A stretch of DNA of 64,000 nucleotides from Aeromonas veronii (lineage in GTDB: Bacteria > Pseudomonadota > Gammaproteobacteria > Enterobacterales > Aeromonadaceae): the NCBI GenBank assembly GCA_041319085.1, contig CP101033.1:3912001-3976000 (forward strand), in the 5' to 3' direction. Shown piece by piece: positions 54,257 to 64,000 of this stretch. How positions within the stretch are numbered: position 1 is the first letter of the stretch; each line of letters starts with the position of its first letter. Position numbers and translations under genes: made by a program. The notes under the pieces were generated by a model. The model was not told where the DNA came from. It ran no database searches and worked only from the letters and a program-made list of their open reading frames with translations.

Positions 54257-55207
54257 TCAATGCCCCTGCTCGTGATAGCGGCGGGCCAGCACGGCGCAGA
54301 CCATCAGCTGGATCTGGTGGAAGATCATCAGCGGCAGCACCATCACCCCGACGCTGGCGGCCGGGAACATGACGTTGGCCATCGGCACCCCGTTGGCCAG
54401 ACTCTTCTTGGAGCCGCAGAAGACGATGGTGATCTCGTCCGCCTTGTCGAAGCCGAGGCGACGGCTGATCCAGACGTTCCAGCAGAGCACCAGCGCCAGC
54501 AAGACGCAGCTCAGCAGCACGATACTGGCCAGATCGTACCAACCTACTTGATGCCAAATCCCCTGCACCACCGCCTCGCTGAAGGCGACGTAGACCACCA
54601 GCAGGATGGAGCTCTGATCCAGCTTGCCGATCATCGGACGGTGGCTGTCGACCCAGCGACCGATCAGCGGGCGCGACAGGTGACCCACCACGAACGGCAG
54701 CATCAGCTGCATCATGATGGACTGAATAGAGTGCCAGGTGTCGATCCCCTCCCCCTGCACGTGGATCATCATCCCCACCAGCACCGGCGAGAGGAAGATG
54801 CCGAGGATGCTGGAGGCCGAGGCGCTGCACACCGCCGCCGACACATTGCCCCCCGCCATCGAGGTAAAGGCGATGGCAGACTGCACGGTGGCAGGCAGGG
54901 CGCAGAGATAGAGGAAGCCAAGGTAGATAGCCGGGCTCAACCAGCTCGGCACCAACGGGGTGAGCAGCAGCCCGAGCAACGGAAACAGCACAAAGGTGCT
55001 GAGCATCACCACCAGATGCAGCCGCCAGTGGCCGAGGCCCGCCAGCAGGTTCTGGCGCGACAGCTTGGCGCCATGCATGAAGAACAAGAGCGCCACCGCC
55101 AGCTTGGTCAGCAGACCGAACCAGACGGCCACCTGCCCCTCGCAGGGAAAGAGGGAGGCCAGGGTGACCACCGCAATCAGCACAACAGTAAAGGGATCCA
55201 GACGCAC
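54257..55207 (-). CDS. Bile acid:sodium symporter family protein (YfeH type)
   Basis: A 316-residue membrane protein with nine to ten hydrophobic helices of the SBF-like fold (PF13593). MHGAKLSRQNLLAGLGHWR, LPATVQSAIAFTSMAGGN and FCGSKKSLANGVPMANVMF are conserved in the YfeH group. The substrate is unknown; bile acids are only the family name. The start is GTG at 55207, with GGAG 8 bases upstream. No operon partner. Confidence 0.85.
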   Translation of the reverse strand: MRLDPFTVVLIAVVTLASLFPCEGQVAVWFGLLTKLAVALLFFMHGAKLSRQNLLAGLGHWRLHLVVMLSTFVLFPLLGLLLTPLVPSWLSPAIYLGFLYLCALPATVQSAIAFTSMAGGNVSAAVCSASASSILGIFLSPVLVGMMIHVQGEGIDTWHSIQSIMMQLMLPFVVGHLSRPLIGRWVDSHRPMIGKLDQSSILLVVYVAFSEAVVQGIWHQVGWYDLASIVLLSCVLLALVLCWNVWISRRLGFDKADEITIVFCGSKKSLANGVPMANVMFPAASVGVMVLPLMIFHQIQLMVCAVLARRYHEQGH

Positions 55208-55451
55208 AGGGGGTCTCCATCAGAGAGTATCCTGCCTTCGTGGCGGGAGGTCAGGATTGGGAGGACAAGAAACACAACAGGAGGTGTCTGGCACCTCCCG
55301 TTGAAACGAATCCCCAGCTTACCCCGATAACAGGGATGCGCAAAGTTGAGCGCTGGATAATTGTTCATCAATGCTTAACGCCTTTGCTTTGTCGAATAGC
55401 GGAAGTGACGACCCGCGGCCAGATAGCGCCAAACCGGCGAGAAATGGATAT

Positions 55452-55477
55452 AAAAACGGGCGACCTTGGCCGCCCGT
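55452..55477 (-). terminator. Terminator after the second YgjI-like gene
   Basis: Minus-strand ACGGGCG-GCCAAGGT-CGCCCGT followed by TTTTTATA, about 22 bases after the stop at 55499. Confidence 0.8.
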
Positions 55478-55498
55478 CTCGTTTTTTCGCTCAGCCGA

Positions 55499-57040
<1,542 letters not shown>

Positions 57041-57053
57041 TTATGGTCAAACT

Positions 57054-57070
57054 GGCCGCTCGTGGCGGCC
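57054..57070 (-). terminator. Hairpin after ygjH
   Basis: GGCCGC-CACGA-GCGGCC on the minus strand about 50 bases after the ygjH stop; only a weak T-tract follows, so termination may be partial. Confidence 0.45.
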
Positions 57071-57119
57071 TTTCAGGCAAACCGACGCACACTGGCTGCG
57101 CCAGCCTTTAATCCGTGAT

Positions 57120-59001
<1,882 letters not shown>

Positions 59002-59083
59002 TTATCTCGGCGAAAGAGCGGGGCATGGGTTGTAGGGTGAGCCCCGCCCTTCCGGCTTTTATCAGTGCAAAAACAGCAGCTTG

Positions 59084-63998
<4,915 letters not shown>

Positions 63999-64000
63999 CC

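Overview
The window is about 60% GC chromosomal DNA from a gammaproteobacterium, most likely Aeromonas. This is inferred from protein content and Escherichia-like local gene orders (ilvLGMEDA next to comM/yifB, dsbA-srkA, rph-pyrE beside yicC, ygjH-ebgRAC-ygjI), not from a database search. No rRNA, tRNA or CRISPR array was seen.

Layout. 0-6.1 kb: a PuuR-regulated catabolic cluster (glutamine amidotransferase-like protein, mmsA, omega-amino acid:pyruvate transaminase, puuR, puuC) that could take aminoaldehydes or beta-alanine to acetyl-CoA. 6.15-9.45 kb: an IS50-group IS4-family element and an IS66-family element around a small membrane-protein gene. 9.6-13 kb: rarD, a YeeE/YedE transporter, ompA. 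13.2-19.8 kb: the attenuated branched-chain amino acid operon ilvLGMEDA, divergent from comM. 21.6-24 kb: two tandem acyltransferases and a DUF523 protein. 24-26.8 kb: NAD salvage genes nrtR/pncA/pncB, with two degenerate copies of the pncB start between pncA and pncB. 26.8-32.3 kb: dsbA, srkA, ccoG, yihD, a diguanylate cyclase and cueR; copA follows to 34.8 kb with a CueR-type promoter. 34.93-36.46 kb: a second, apparently identical IS66-family copy in inverted orientation. 36.5-39 kb: pyrE, rph and yicC.

From 38.95 to 48.67 kb lies a genomic island bounded by 70-bp direct repeats of the yicC 3' end plus its terminator. It carries a type I restriction-modification system (hsdR, hsdM, hsdS), an Abi_2 HEPN-type abortive-infection gene whose start overlaps the hsdS stop, and hipBA. 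No integrase is visible. The insertion site is the one used by mobilizable genomic islands that move with SXT/R391 elements, so this may be a decayed or minimal relative.

48.7-54.2 kb: a LysR regulator divergent from glutathione-dependent formaldehyde detoxification genes (frmA, fghA), then ovoA for ovothiol synthesis. 54.2-64 kb: a bile acid:sodium symporter-family protein, and an ebg-type beta-galactosidase locus (ebgR, ebgA, ebgC, ygjI, ygjH and a second YgjI-like transporter) with three similar candidate EbgR operators.

Two IS insertions split rho-independent terminators (puuC and pyrE). Both IS types carry a transposase reading frame broken at a five-G tract that a -1 shift would repair.
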